Below, piece by piece: positions 25,402 through 34,338 of a stretch of DNA of 35,478 bases. Made by a program: the position numbers and the translations under genes. The stretch is from the NCBI GenBank assembly GCA_947466225.1, contig CANIBL010000023.1:1-35478 (forward strand), given 5' to 3'. This stretch comes from Deltaproteobacteria bacterium (GTDB taxonomy: Bacteria > Bdellovibrionota_B > Oligoflexia > Oligoflexales > Bog-1112). The notes below the pieces were generated by a model. The model was not told the DNA's origin, ran no database searches, and was given only the letters and a program-made list of their open reading frames with translations. Position 1 is the stretch's first letter. The number at the start of each line of letters is the position of its first letter.

Positions 25402-26193
25402 ATGCAATCAAACATCAAATCTATTTCTCTCGCTTGTTTGCTACTCGTGGGCTGCGATCCCGAGCGGAAGAAGCAATGCGAGTGGACCCTAGAGCCTGAT
25501 TCTGCCAAGTTGGGCAAGACAGAGCCTGGGTTTATTCCCGTTTGCGCAAGAAACTGGGTATCGCGCAAGCAAGACTGTCGCTTAGAAACCACCCTTCCCT
25601 TTGCCAAAGAAGTAACGGGGAAAAAATTTCGGTATGTGGATATGACCGTTGCCTCCGTTGCGATTCCGCGAAAAATTCAGCAGATTCACTTCTGCGATGG
25701 CACCCAAAAGATCCCCCCTAGCACCTTGTCCCCTGCTACTGCACAACAGCGTGCCCCTGTGGTGCAACCGGAATGGAAGAAAAAGAGTGCGGCATTGTTT
25801 GATGCAAGTCCCTCCACCGCGCAGGCTTGGGGGCTTCTTTCTTCCAGTGGTTGGGCTGACAATGGGCAATACTTTATCTTACAAAAATCCCCCAAAGAGC
25901 CTGCGGTCTTGTACTATGCAGCGCCAGGAGCCTCTGCTTGGGCAGCACCGCAGTCCATTTCTTCCGTGGAATGGCAGGCTTTTCGGCAAGGCATTGGGCA
26001 AGCGAGCGCTCTGCCTCCCTTTTTCTCCGCTGCTTTCGATGGCGTAGAGTATGAATTTTTCATGCTCTATAAAGAGGGCGATAAAACACAGACCCGTACG
26101 TTGTACATGAACAATCCAGGGGCTTTTCCGGCAAAGGCAACCCTGTACAATAAACTGGTCGAACAATTCTTTGTCCTAGCGAAAAAGAAGTAG
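25402..26193 (+). CDS. Lipoprotein of unknown function
   Basis: The 263-residue product has a lipoprotein signal with lipobox LLVGC (Cys18), followed by DPERKKQC. No family was recognised. The mature part has an N-terminal Cys-containing beta region (CEWTLEPDSAKLG, VCARNWVSRKQDC), a Pro/Thr/Ala linker near residue 110-120, and a C-terminal region with mixed aromatic strands ending in a lysine tail. GAGG lies 12 nt before ATG 25402. It is 77 bp upstream of nadE on the same strand, but a possible promoter and a palindrome separate them, so cotranscription is uncertain. Confidence 0.6.
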   Translation: MQSNIKSISLACLLLVGCDPERKKQCEWTLEPDSAKLGKTEPGFIPVCARNWVSRKQDCRLETTLPFAKEVTGKKFRYVDMTVASVAIPRKIQQIHFCDGTQKIPPSTLSPATAQQRAPVVQPEWKKKSAALFDASPSTAQAWGLLSSSGWADNGQYFILQKSPKEPAVLYYAAPGASAWAAPQSISSVEWQAFRQGIGQASALPPFFSAAFDGVEYEFFMLYKEGDKTQTRTLYMNNPGAFPAKATLYNKLVEQFFVLAKKK

Positions 26194-26221
26194 CTGCGAT
26201 AGAAAAACTCCCGTGTTTTCT

Positions 26222-26256
26222 TATACACTAGACCGATTTTCAGCCGCTGCAGCGGC
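26222..26256 (+). promoter_or_regulatory. Candidate nadE promoter and 14-bp palindrome
   Basis: A TATACA -10-like box (26222-26227) is followed by the perfect palindrome GCCGCTGCAGCGGC (26243-26256), which ends 14 bases before the nadE ATG. Downstream of a start site, such a palindrome could be a repressor operator or a hairpin that limits ribosome access. No -35 box is clear. Confidence 0.35.
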
Positions 26257-26270
26257 AATGAGCCTGGATC

Positions 26271-28163
26271 ATGCGTATTGCAATTGCCCAAGTTCGCTCT
26301 TGGGTGGGAGATATTCCGCGTAATTTTGAGACTCTCTCTCGTCTATATGAAGTTGCTGGCCAACATGGGGCAACTCTGCTCGTTACTTCCGAACTTTTTC
26401 TCGAGGGCTACCCCCTCTATGACTGGATCCTTCGCCCTGAAATTTTGCTCCAATCTCAGATCTACTTTGCGCGCTTGGTGGCATTGACTCAAAATAGCCC
26501 GGTTTTGCTGGCCGTGGGGCATCTGATTCCCAATCCAGACCCTCGCGGCAAGCCCTTTCAGAATTGCGTGAGTCTGCTTGGAGGGGGGGGGGTGCTTTTC
26601 TGCCAAGCCAAAACTTTGCTGCCTACCTACGATGTTTTTGATGAAGCGCGCTACTTTGCGCCTGCCACTCATCACCAGGCCTATTATGGGCCTTCTGCCG
26701 CGATGGGGTTTGGCATCTGTGAAGATTTTTGGGGTACTGCTTCTTCCTTTCCCAATCCTATGGAGGCATTGTGGGCTTTGCACCAAAACCGACCGCTAGG
26801 CTGTCTCTTTTCTCTCTCTGCCAGTCCTTATACTCAGACCAAAGCCGCCTCTCGCATTGCCATTCACCAACCCATTGCGCGTCGCTTCCAGTGCCCTTTG
26901 GTATGGGTGAACCAAATGGGCGCCGTTGACGAAGTGCTCTTCGATGGCAGTTCATTTCTTCTTGATGCCCAAGGTGCACTGGCCGTGCGCCTCCCAGCCT
27001 TTCAAGAACAGTTGAGTCTCTTTGAGTATGGTACCCGCGCCCCTGCCTCGGTTCCCAGTTGGCGCGAGGTCCATACGCATATCGATAAAAAGGCTGTGCG
27101 CTATCCTCCATTCTCAACGCTCTCGTTCTATCCGTCAGTCCCGCTGACCTCATTCTATCCGTCATCCCCAGCGAACGAAGTGAGCGTCGGGGATCCCCCG
27201 CGATTCAAGGAGATACCCGTAAGGCCGAGGCGCCCTGGGCATGACGGAAAAGATCATTCGACATTGCTGAAAGCCCTAGTGTGTGGAGTTCGCGAGTATG
27301 TGCTTCGTACGAAGAGTCAAAAACTCCTCATCGGTCTTAGCGGAGGGATCGATTCTGCTGTGGTGGCATGCATTGCACGACTGGCTGTGGGAGCAGACTC
27401 TGTGTATGGCGTTGCCATGCCTTCTCGGTATTCCTCTGAGCACAGCGTGGCAGATGCCGTCGCTTTAGCCCAAAATTTGGGTTTTTATACCGAGACCCAG
27501 TTTCAAACTCGATCCATCGATGGGGTCTTCTCACAATATAACTCCACACTCTCCGATGTGTTGCCTGGTGGAAACTCTCTCTCCGATTTATCGAAGGAAA
27601 ACCTTCAAAGTCGCATTCGAGGGGCGATGCTGATGGCAATTTCAGGTTCCACACCGGGTATGCTGGTGTTGGCGACGGGCAACAAATCTGAACTATCGGT
27701 GGGGTATTGTACGCTCTATGGAGATACTGTGGGTGCGCTGAGCCCCATTGGGGATTTGTATAAAACTGAGGTCTATGCCCTCGCCGCTCATATCAACGCT
27801 TGTTATGGGGCATGGATTCCAAGCTCTACCATGGAAAAGCCTCCCTCTGCAGAATTGGCTTTTGATCAACTTGATTCCGATGCCTTGCCTCCGTATCCCG
27901 TGCTAGATGCGCTGATGGCAGATTTTTTACAGAATCAGCTTACAATGGCAGAGCTCGAGACTCGCTATGCAAACGAGTGGCCGCCTCACCCTTCTACATG
28001 GGTGCAAGATATACTGCGTTTGCATCAACGTATGGAATTTAAACGAAAGCAGGCGCCCCCTATTCTAAAAGTGCATGACACGGCGTATGGTATCGGGCGG
28101 CGCGTACCTTTGGCAAAGTCAGATCTTTCCGTATCTTCTGTTTCCTCAACCCCAGGAGTCTGA
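26271..28163 (+). CDS. nadE: Glutamine-dependent NAD+ synthetase
   Basis: Makes NAD+ from deamido-NAD, ATP and glutamine. Residues 1-270 are the nitrilase-type glutaminase with the Glu-Lys-Cys set: Glu41 in SELFLEGYP, Lys114 in [12 protein letters not shown], Cys150 in GICEDFW. Residues 330-610 are the synthetase with the P-loop SGGIDS (357-362) and [11 protein letters not shown]. Between them, residues 286-326 are encoded by a dispersed repeat inserted in frame (FYPS twice, then [20 protein letters not shown]), so the protein is about 40 residues longer in this linker. All catalytic residues remain, so it is probably active. The stop is one base before sthA, forming an NAD(P) operon. The ribosome binding site at ATG 26271 is weak. 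Confidence 0.94.
   Translation: MRIAIAQVRSWVGDIPRNFETLSRLYEVAGQHGATLLVTSELFLEGYPLYDWILRPEILLQSQIYFARLVALTQNSPVLLAVGHLIPNPDPRGKPFQNCVSLLGGGGVLFCQAKTLLPTYDVFDEARYFAPATHHQAYYGPSAAMGFGICEDFWGTASSFPNPMEALWALHQNRPLGCLFSLSASPYTQTKAASRIAIHQPIARRFQCPLVWVNQMGAVDEVLFDGSSFLLDAQGALAVRLPAFQEQLSLFEYGTRAPASVPSWREVHTHIDKKAVRYPPFSTLSFYPSVPLTSFYPSSPANEVSVGDPPRFKEIPVRPRRPGHDGKDHSTLLKALVCGVREYVLRTKSQKLLIGLSGGIDSAVVACIARLAVGADSVYGVAMPSRYSSEHSVADAVALAQNLGFYTETQFQTRSIDGVFSQYNSTLSDVLPGGNSLSDLSKENLQSRIRGAMLMAISGSTPGMLVLATGNKSELSVGYCTLYGDTVGALSPIGDLYKTEVYALAAHINACYGAWIPSSTMEKPPSAELAFDQLDSDALPPYPVLDALMADFLQNQLTMAELETRYANEWPPHPSTWVQDILRLHQRMEFKRKQAPPILKVHDTAYGIGRRVPLAKSDLSVSSVSSTPGV
27158..27248 (+). repeat. Full-length copy of a dispersed TIR repeat inside nadE
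   Basis: A 91-bp element bounded by TCCGTCATCCCCAG on the left and CTGGGCATGACGGA on the right; the ends are inverted repeats with one mismatch in 14. An inner GC-rich hairpin (CCCCAGCG against CGTCGGGG) adds palindromic character. It is read through in frame by nadE. Just upstream, a 27-bp direct duplication (TTCTATCCGTCA at 27126 and 27153) repeats the element's edge. Related half copies lie at 9018, 16249, 20058, 25321 and 29787. Confidence 0.85.
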
Positions 28164-28164
28164 G

Positions 28165-29613
28165 ATGGCAACAAAAGTGCGAAATTTTGATGTGATCATA
28201 GTGGGAAGTGGACCTGGTGGGGAAGGTGCTGCCATGCAGGCCAGAAAACAAGGTCTTCGTGTCTTAGTGATTGAAAGACATTCTCTTGTGGGTGGAGGTT
28301 GTACGCATACCGGCACCATTCCCTCTAAAGCCTTGCGATATAGTGCGCATAAGATTCTCTCATTACGCGCAGATCCTTTACTCAATTTGGATCAAAAACG
28401 ATTTACCTTTGATGCCTTAATGCAACAGGCCCAGGATATCATCGGGCAGCAGGTAAAACTTCGCAGCAGTCATTATGCGCGAAATGAAGTCGAGATTTTG
28501 CATGGAGAAGCGCAGTTTGTGGATGGCAAGACTCTCATGGTACAGCGAGGGGTGCAGACGGAGTATGTCAGCGCTGAGGCCATCGTCTTAGCAACAGGAT
28601 CTCGCCCGTATCGCATCCCAGGTGTTGACTATACCCATCCTTGTGTTTTTGATTCCGATACAATTCTTTCGCTAAAAAGTAACCCCCGGGTGGTAACGAT
28701 TTTTGGTGCGGGTGTAGTGGGCTGTGAGTATACCAGCATTTTCCGTTCGCTGGGAAAAAAGGTGAACTTGATCAACAGTCGACCTCAATTGTTAAGCTTT
28801 CTTGATAATGAAATTATCGATGCCCTCTCCTATCACTTGCGAGACAGTGGCGTTCTCATTCGAAATCAAGAATCTTTTTCGCACCTGGAAACGCGAGAGC
28901 AAGAGGTTGTACTGCATTTGGTTTCAGGGAAACAAATTCACAGCGACATCATTCTTTTTGCTTCTGGTCGTGTAGGGAATAGTGAGGCCCTTCAGTTAGA
29001 TTCCATTGGGATCAAAACCAATGAGCGAAGCCAAATTGTGGTCAATGCGCACTTTCAAACCCAACTGCCGCATGTGTATGCGGTTGGGGATGTGGTGGGA
29101 TTTCCTGCATTGGCTAGCTCTGCCTATGATCAAGGGCGCTTTGCCATTCGGCATTTGCTGGATCCGGATTGTGATCATCGCTTGGTGGCCAACGTTCCCG
29201 TCGGGATCTATACCATTCCCGAAATTTCTTGCATCGGTAAAACGGAGGCTGAACTTACGGAAGCCAAAATCCCGTATGAGATCGGGCACACGTCATTCAA
29301 GCAATTGGCGCGTGCACAAATTGCGGGTGAAACCAATGGCATGCTGAAGCTGTTGTTTCATCCCAATACGCTAGAGCTTCTCGGTGTGCATTGTTTTGGG
29401 CAACATGCGGCAGAAATCATACACATTGGGCAAGCGATTTTGACCCAAAAAAATGGAGGCAACACCATTCGCTACTTCACCGATACAACATTCAACTATC
29501 CAACCATGGCAGAAGCCTATCGCGTGGCAGCATTGAACGGATTGAACCGACTTCGGCTGCATGTAACCCAATCGCCTTCAGCTGTGGAGAGACCGCTTTC
29601 ACAGCCGGAGTAA
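28165..29613 (+). CDS. sthA: Soluble pyridine nucleotide transhydrogenase
   Basis: An FAD flavoprotein that moves reducing equivalents between NADPH and NAD+. The 482 residues show the FAD-binding [14 protein letters not shown] (14-27), the second nucleotide site [17 protein letters not shown], and a C-terminal dimerisation domain. The redox-site segment [13 protein letters not shown] (43-55) has Cys46, but Thr51 where lipoamide dehydrogenases have the second cysteine. That is the distinguishing mark of SthA. ATG at 28165 follows AGGAG at 7 nt and lies one base after the nadE stop. The last codons overlap the start of the GCCGGAGTAAG repeat unit, which supplies the stop codon. Confidence 0.93.
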   Translation: MATKVRNFDVIIVGSGPGGEGAAMQARKQGLRVLVIERHSLVGGGCTHTGTIPSKALRYSAHKILSLRADPLLNLDQKRFTFDALMQQAQDIIGQQVKLRSSHYARNEVEILHGEAQFVDGKTLMVQRGVQTEYVSAEAIVLATGSRPYRIPGVDYTHPCVFDSDTILSLKSNPRVVTIFGAGVVGCEYTSIFRSLGKKVNLINSRPQLLSFLDNEIIDALSYHLRDSGVLIRNQESFSHLETREQEVVLHLVSGKQIHSDIILFASGRVGNSEALQLDSIGIKTNERSQIVVNAHFQTQLPHVYAVGDVVGFPALASSAYDQGRFAIRHLLDPDCDHRLVANVPVGIYTIPEISCIGKTEAELTEAKIPYEIGHTSFKQLARAQIAGETNGMLKLLFHPNTLELLGVHCFGQHAAEIIHIGQAILTQKNGGNTIRYFTDTTFNYPTMAEAYRVAALNGLNRLRLHVTQSPSAVERPLSQPE

Positions 29614-29647
29614 GTCACTACTCGGGTCAGAGCAAGTCCGTCCTCAC

Positions 29648-29789
29648 GCCGGAGTAAGTTAGTCCTCACGCACCTTGCGCCGGAGTAAGTTAGTCCTCAC
29701 GCACCTTGCGCCGGAGTAAGTTAGTCCTCACGCACCTTGCGCCGGAGTAAGTTAGTCCTCTCGCACCTTGCGCCGGAGTAAGTTAGTCC
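29648..29789 (+). repeat. 31-bp direct tandem repeat, four full units and a partial
   Basis: Units beginning GCCGGAGTAAGTTAGTCC start at 29648, 29679, 29710, 29741 and 29772, an exact 31-bp period with one base change in the fourth unit. A diverged unit begins at 29604 and provides the end of sthA. The fifth unit is cut off where a dispersed TIR repeat begins. There are no spacers, so this is a plain tandem array, not CRISPR. Confidence 0.92.
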
Positions 29790-29850
29790 GTCATCCCCAG
29801 CGACCGTAGGGAGCGTCGGGGATCCCCCGCGATCGAGGGAGATGCCCATT
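29787..29850 (+). repeat. Left two-thirds of the dispersed TIR repeat
   Basis: Matches the left part of the element at 27158-27248: the first 17 bp and the GAGCGTCGGGGATCCCCCGC block are identical. Similarity continues through GGGAGATGCCC and then stops; the ATGACGGA end is missing. It is fused directly to the last 31-bp tandem unit. Confidence 0.8.
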
Positions 29851-29888
29851 CAAGGGATTTGTACCTGAAACATTCAGATGGGATGTAG

Positions 29889-30059
29889 AACGAGATAACT
29901 GAGGTTTCAGATCCACTGTTAAAAGGGCGGTTTTACCGCGAAGATCTTTCTAATCGAGCTATTCAAATTTTTGGCTCTATGGAATCCGAAAGAAGAGCTG
30001 GAGATTTTGAGCGTCAGGATGAGGATATCTTCATCGATGCAGTTCGAATCGGAGTTTAA
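29889..30059 (+). pseudogene. Possible gene remnant of unknown family
   Basis: The frame from 29889 to the stop at 30057-30059 is open for 56 codons with protein-like composition (PLLKGRFYREDLSNRAIQIF, then a charged DFERQDEDIFIDAVRIGV end). It has no ATG, GTG or TTG until an internal ATG at about codon 31, and an in-frame TAG lies immediately upstream. It looks like the 3' end of a gene whose start was lost next to the repeats. No family recognised. The remainder of the 29614-30072 spacer is repeat sequence. Confidence 0.35.
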
Positions 30060-30072
30060 AAACTACAGCTTC

Positions 30073-30606
30073 TTATAACTCCAACAAAGATACCACTGAA
30101 TGGGCCCCCAACTTTTCTCTACCCGACAGTGCTTTCAACCCCAAAACAACCAAGATTTCCTCTACCTGTACGCCCAGGGCTTCGACCAGTGTCACCACAG
30201 CTTGCGCTGTGCCGCCACTTGCCAACACATCATCTACGATGATCCACTTTTTCCCTTGGTGCGCATCGGTTTTTTTCATCTCCAGACAATCGGTTCCATA
30301 CTCCAATGTATAGGTACACTGTACCACTGGTGGGGGTGTTTTCCCCTTTTTACTAGCTAAAAAAAGGGGTAAATCCAAGGCCTCTGCCAATAATGTACCC
30401 CAAATAAATCCGCGAGAAGAAACGCCCACGATGCCATCGATAGATCGACCCGCATATCGTTGCTGAAGTTCTGTTTTCAACCGGTTGCGTGCTTCAGGGT
30501 TTGCGAGCAAGGGCGCGAGGGAATAAAACAGAACGCCTGGCTTGGGAAAATTGGGACAAGATTCGATATAGTCTTTCATCCACAAAGTAGAGTTTTCATC
30601 GACCAT
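30073..30606 (-). CDS. apt: Adenine phosphoribosyltransferase-like purine salvage enzyme
   Basis: Type I phosphoribosyltransferase, 177 residues, the usual APRT length. PNFPKPGVLFYSLAPLLANP at 18-37 matches the APRT opening, GVSSRGFIWG at 61-70 the substrate-loop region, and WIIVDDVLASGGTA at 121-134 the PRPP-binding motif. Departures from standard Apt are the replacement of the F.DITPLL aspartate segment by FYSLAPLL and of EARGF by SSRGF, so base specificity could differ. AAGGA precedes ATG 30606. It lies 12 bp downstream of the cyclohydrolase/SIS fusion on the same strand, so both are probably one transcript. Confidence 0.85.
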   Translation of the reverse strand: MVDENSTLWMKDYIESCPNFPKPGVLFYSLAPLLANPEARNRLKTELQQRYAGRSIDGIVGVSSRGFIWGTLLAEALDLPLFLASKKGKTPPPVVQCTYTLEYGTDCLEMKKTDAHQGKKWIIVDDVLASGGTAQAVVTLVEALGVQVEEILVVLGLKALSGREKLGAHSVVSLLEL

Positions 30607-30618
30607 GAGCAGCGTTCC

Positions 30619-33030
30619 TTATGATACAGCGAATGAAAGGTCCGGGCCTGGTTTGGGTGTCTCCGGTATTGCCTCCCAGTTGTCTACTTCATATAGAAGA
30701 TGTTGTCGATCTTTGCCAAACCAATTTACTTGGTCGATGTTTTTCCGCTCGATGAGTTGTAGGACGAAATAGTTAAATACCATTTCATACTCCAAAATCT
30801 GAAGCTCTTCCGGTAGTTCCGATGGGACCTCCCAGATGGGGGAGACATCGCCCAGCAAACTTCGCGTACGCCGTAATGTCTCCGCCTCCAGCTGTGGACC
30901 CGTCAAGAGGATGAAATGGGTGACAATGCCATGATGCCGTTGGTACTCCATATTCTGATACGCCCCGTGGGGAAACTCCATGTACTCCATAAATTGCACG
31001 GATCGTATAAAGGCTCCCTCCGTGAGCTTATAGACCAAGTTGTGCAAAAAGCTGGTTAAGGGGTGGCTTGCTAAAATGATGATTTGCGAAGAGCCATCTA
31101 GCCCCTGATAAAAAGCAGGGGCCGGAAGGTGCTGCTTGGTGTTTTTGAGGAGGGAGAGTGTTTTTCGTTCTTGCGCCGAAGAAAAAGCTGCGCCTGTTAC
31201 CAGCTGATAGATCAATTCGTAGCCAATCAGTGGCCCAATGGTACGTAGCAGGGTGCGATATTCATCCTCGAGAGGAAAGTGAAATACGGGAGAACGTGCT
31301 GCATGCAGTCGATGTAACACCTCCACTTTTTTTGCATTTTCGTTTGCTTTCGTAACCGAGGTCAGCAAGACCACATCTTGATAGTCCCAAACAGATAGCA
31401 GGCGTAGCACGACGGGAGAAAGGCCTTGGCTACATACGATAAGTTTAACTGGACCTGTCTCTCGTCTTTGACACGCGGTAATGGGCAAGTAATGAATGCG
31501 GATGTCTTTGTGATATCGATTCACCAAATGTACCATATATCGAGCATGGGCTTCCGAGCTTCCCACTCCGGTCACCCAGTATCGATAGGCGGAATCAAAG
31601 AAATAGGCTGGTGCTTGGGTTTCTACCAAATAGTGTGGCGCATCCTCAATGCGCTGAGAGATAATCTGATGGCCTTTTTCTTCGTTCTTTGGCTCCAAGT
31701 CGATCCACTCGAGCACCTCCATTTTTTCTTTAGACAATGCGCGCGCCAACGAGATCCGAGAGGACCCGCTATACAGCATGCGGATGGGTTGATCGCGTAA
31801 ATGCTGGCGCAGCAATTGCGCTACGGCATCATAGTCTCGGCTATCAGTTTTGATTCCTGTGTGAGAGGCACCTTCATTGTGATTGAGTACATAATGGCTA
31901 AGACCTGCGCCTCGTCCATCTCGGTGCAACAATAGTAAAACGCCTGAATCATTCTTTACGATTTCTTCTATGCTTTGTTTGTATTTTTCTTTGTAATGCT
32001 CTAGTTTTTTCTTAAGCGGAAATCGGCCAAAAATAGACTCTGAGTGAATTCGAACCAGTGGTGTTTTCTTTTGACATTTCCCATAGGTGAGCAGCACAAA
32101 ATCATAGTTGGAGGCCAGGTCGTAGTACATGTGTACTTGAAACCAGTACGGCTTTACTTCTACTTCGGATAGGTCGAAGAATTGTACGAGAAATCGATCC
32201 CCATCGATGTTATGAGAAATCGCATGAGAGATATTTTGTTGTCGTAACTCCAATACTTCTTGTTGTGTACAGACCATTTTTCGATCTACCGGCTTAATCG
32301 GGAGATAGTAGTTGGCACAATGAATAAATCGAGAACACTCTGGCAACGAGTAGGGTACAAACGGGGTGATTTTTTCGAACGGATATTTAAATCTCGATTC
32401 TTTCTTCTTTGTTTTGTAGAGCAGATGCCCCATCTCTTGTTTGGATAGTAAGTAGGATTGGTTGAAGGGACTGGGCGCCACCTCAATGGATTCTACTCGG
32501 TCCAGGATCAATCCAGCTTCTCGAAACCCATTAATTTTATCTGGATTATTCGTGAGCAGCACAAATGGCGTTTGTTCGATCTCCAGCATGTACGCAATAT
32601 CTTTGATATTGGCATAGTCTCGATAGTCATCTTTCATGCCCAGCATCTTATAGGCTTCGAATGTGGTCATTTTGTCATCGGAGTGCTGTACCCACATACA
32701 TGCCCGAGATTTTCCTACGTACCCACACCCGCGGCCTTCTTGGATAAGGTAAAAGAGAACGCCATGTTCTTCTTCTGCGATTTTTTGCAACGCGCCTTCT
32801 AGTTGCAGGACGCAGTCGCAATCTAAACTTCGTAACGTTTCGGATGTAACACAGCTCGAATGAATGCGCGTGTATAAAAGAGGGTGGCGCAAATCCCCTT
32901 TGCAAAGCGCAATGATGTATCCTTTGTGGATCAAATTTTGAAATGTATGGGCCGTAAAAACACCATATCGAGTTTCCACCGGCATAGACCCTACGTATAA
33001 GGTAATGCCAAATATTTTTTCCGTTCGCAT
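30619..33030 (-). CDS. Fusion of two GTP cyclohydrolase II-like domains with two SIS domains
   Basis: The 803-residue product has a first GTP cyclohydrolase II (RibA)-like domain at about 10-185. It keeps RIHSSC, the zinc cysteines 60, 71 and 73 (SLDCDC), the catalytic EGRG (98-101), DYRDY and LLTNNPDK (158-165). The usual SLRCDCG Arg and Gly are Asp70 and Val74. A second copy at 290-445 has RIHSES and DGRG (371-374) but no zinc cysteines and no TNNP. Residues 483-615 read as a SIS sugar-isomerase domain (VTGVGSSEAHARYM, then SQGLSP at 534-539). Residues 648-760 are a second, weaker SIS domain (MEFPHGAYQN). ATG 33030 follows AGGA at 7-8 nt. RibA normally makes the first flavin/deazaflavin intermediate; a SIS partner suggests further chemistry on its sugar phosphate. 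Confidence 0.78.
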   Translation of the reverse strand: MRTEKIFGITLYVGSMPVETRYGVFTAHTFQNLIHKGYIIALCKGDLRHPLLYTRIHSSCVTSETLRSLDCDCVLQLEGALQKIAEEEHGVLFYLIQEGRGCGYVGKSRACMWVQHSDDKMTTFEAYKMLGMKDDYRDYANIKDIAYMLEIEQTPFVLLTNNPDKINGFREAGLILDRVESIEVAPSPFNQSYLLSKQEMGHLLYKTKKKESRFKYPFEKITPFVPYSLPECSRFIHCANYYLPIKPVDRKMVCTQQEVLELRQQNISHAISHNIDGDRFLVQFFDLSEVEVKPYWFQVHMYYDLASNYDFVLLTYGKCQKKTPLVRIHSESIFGRFPLKKKLEHYKEKYKQSIEEIVKNDSGVLLLLHRDGRGAGLSHYVLNHNEGASHTGIKTDSRDYDAVAQLLRQHLRDQPIRMLYSGSSRISLARALSKEKMEVLEWIDLEPKNEEKGHQIISQRIEDAPHYLVETQAPAYFFDSAYRYWVTGVGSSEAHARYMVHLVNRYHKDIRIHYLPITACQRRETGPVKLIVCSQGLSPVVLRLLSVWDYQDVVLLTSVTKANENAKKVEVLHRLHAARSPVFHFPLEDEYRTLLRTIGPLIGYELIYQLVTGAAFSSAQERKTLSLLKNTKQHLPAPAFYQGLDGSSQIIILASHPLTSFLHNLVYKLTEGAFIRSVQFMEYMEFPHGAYQNMEYQRHHGIVTHFILLTGPQLEAETLRRTRSLLGDVSPIWEVPSELPEELQILEYEMVFNYFVLQLIERKNIDQVNWFGKDRQHLLYEVDNWEAIPETPKPGPDLSFAVS

Positions 33031-33108
33031 GATGATTCCTGGTGTAAAGAGTATGGGTTTTACAGTAGGAGATACAGATAGCAAAAACGAGGGAAAAGGG
33101 GAAGTAAT

Positions 33109-34338
33109 ATGAATTCGATACAAGGATACTTGCAAGAACAATTGGCCGAATTGCGTACCCAAGGCCTATACAAAAAAGAACGTACCCTTACGTCGCCTCA
33201 ACGCGCGCAAATTACCTGCGAGGGTAAATCCGTTCTCAATCTTTGTGCCAATAACTACTTGGGTCTTGCTGATCATCCTCGTTTGATCCACGCTGCGCAG
33301 GAAGCTTTGCCGGAGTATGGATTTGGGATGGCATCGGTTCGGTTCATTTGTGGGACACAGTCTATACATCGGGAGTTGGAACAACGCTTGAGTACATTCC
33401 TCGGTATGGAGGATACCATTTTGTATAGTTCGTGCTTTGATGCAAATGGAGGTCTCTTTGAAACGCTGCTGGGGGAAGAAGATGCTATTATCAGCGATGC
33501 GCTCAACCATGCCAGCATCATCGATGGCATTCGCCTGTGCAAAGCGCAACGGTTTCGCTACGCCAATAACGATATGGTCGAGTTAGAGACCCATCTCAAA
33601 GCGGCTTCTTCTCTGCGACATCGTATGATTATTACCGATGGCGTTTTCTCCATGGACGGCTACATCGCAAATTTGCCGCGTATTTGTGAGTTAGCAGAGA
33701 GGTATAATGCGTTGGTGGCGGTAGATGATTCCCATGCGGTAGGATTTATGGGAGCTGGAGGGCGAGGGACTCACGAGTATCACAATGTAATGGGGCGCGT
33801 CGACATTCTCACCGGTACCTTAGGTAAAGCGCTGGGTGGTGCCTCAGGTGGCTATGTGTCGGGTCCAAAAGAAGTCATCGAGTGGTTGCGGCAGCGGTCT
33901 CGGCCTTATCTTTTTTCCAATAGTCTTGCACCGATGATTGCGGCTACCTCATTGAAAGTGTTAGATATTTTAGAGGAATCTGATGCGTTGCGAACCCGTC
34001 TTCATGCCAATAGTCGGTATTTCCGTGCCCATATGGCGGAGGCGGGCTTTCGATTGCCAGCCGGCGAGCATCCCATCATTCCCGTGATGATCGGAGACGC
34101 TGCATTGGCGACACAAATGGCGGACGAATTGCTGAAAGAGGGCCTCTATGTGATCGGGTTTTCCTTTCCCGTAGTACCGAAAGGCCAAGCTCGCATTCGA
34201 ACCCAGATGTCAGCAGCGCATACGCAAGCAGATTTGGATCGCGCCATCGCGTCTTTTACAAAAATTGGGAAAAAATTGGGGGTTCTCGATGATGCAAGCA
34301 CTGGTAAAGAAGGAGGCAAAGCCGGGACTGTGGCTTGA
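33109..34338 (+). CDS. kbl: 2-amino-3-ketobutyrate CoA ligase (glycine C-acetyltransferase)
   Basis: A PLP enzyme of the alpha-oxoamine synthase family that splits 2-amino-3-ketobutyrate with CoA to glycine and acetyl-CoA. Readable features are [39 protein letters not shown] and the PLP-binding Lys240 in [10 protein letters not shown]. Its 409 residues include a short basic tail beyond the usual about 397. GGGGA lies 8 nt before ATG 33109. The 3' end overlaps tdh by 50 bp, forming the classical kbl-tdh pair. It is divergent from the cyclohydrolase/SIS operon across a 78-bp spacer. Confidence 0.95.
   Translation: MNSIQGYLQEQLAELRTQGLYKKERTLTSPQRAQITCEGKSVLNLCANNYLGLADHPRLIHAAQEALPEYGFGMASVRFICGTQSIHRELEQRLSTFLGMEDTILYSSCFDANGGLFETLLGEEDAIISDALNHASIIDGIRLCKAQRFRYANNDMVELETHLKAASSLRHRMIITDGVFSMDGYIANLPRICELAERYNALVAVDDSHAVGFMGAGGRGTHEYHNVMGRVDILTGTLGKALGGASGGYVSGPKEVIEWLRQRSRPYLFSNSLAPMIAATSLKVLDILEESDALRTRLHANSRYFRAHMAEAGFRLPAGEHPIIPVMIGDAALATQMADELLKEGLYVIGFSFPVVPKGQARIRTQMSAAHTQADLDRAIASFTKIGKKLGVLDDASTGKEGGKAGTVA

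Noticed and set aside
29648..29789. CRISPR array
   Set aside because: The 31-bp units follow each other without spacers and there are no cas genes; it is a plain tandem repeat.
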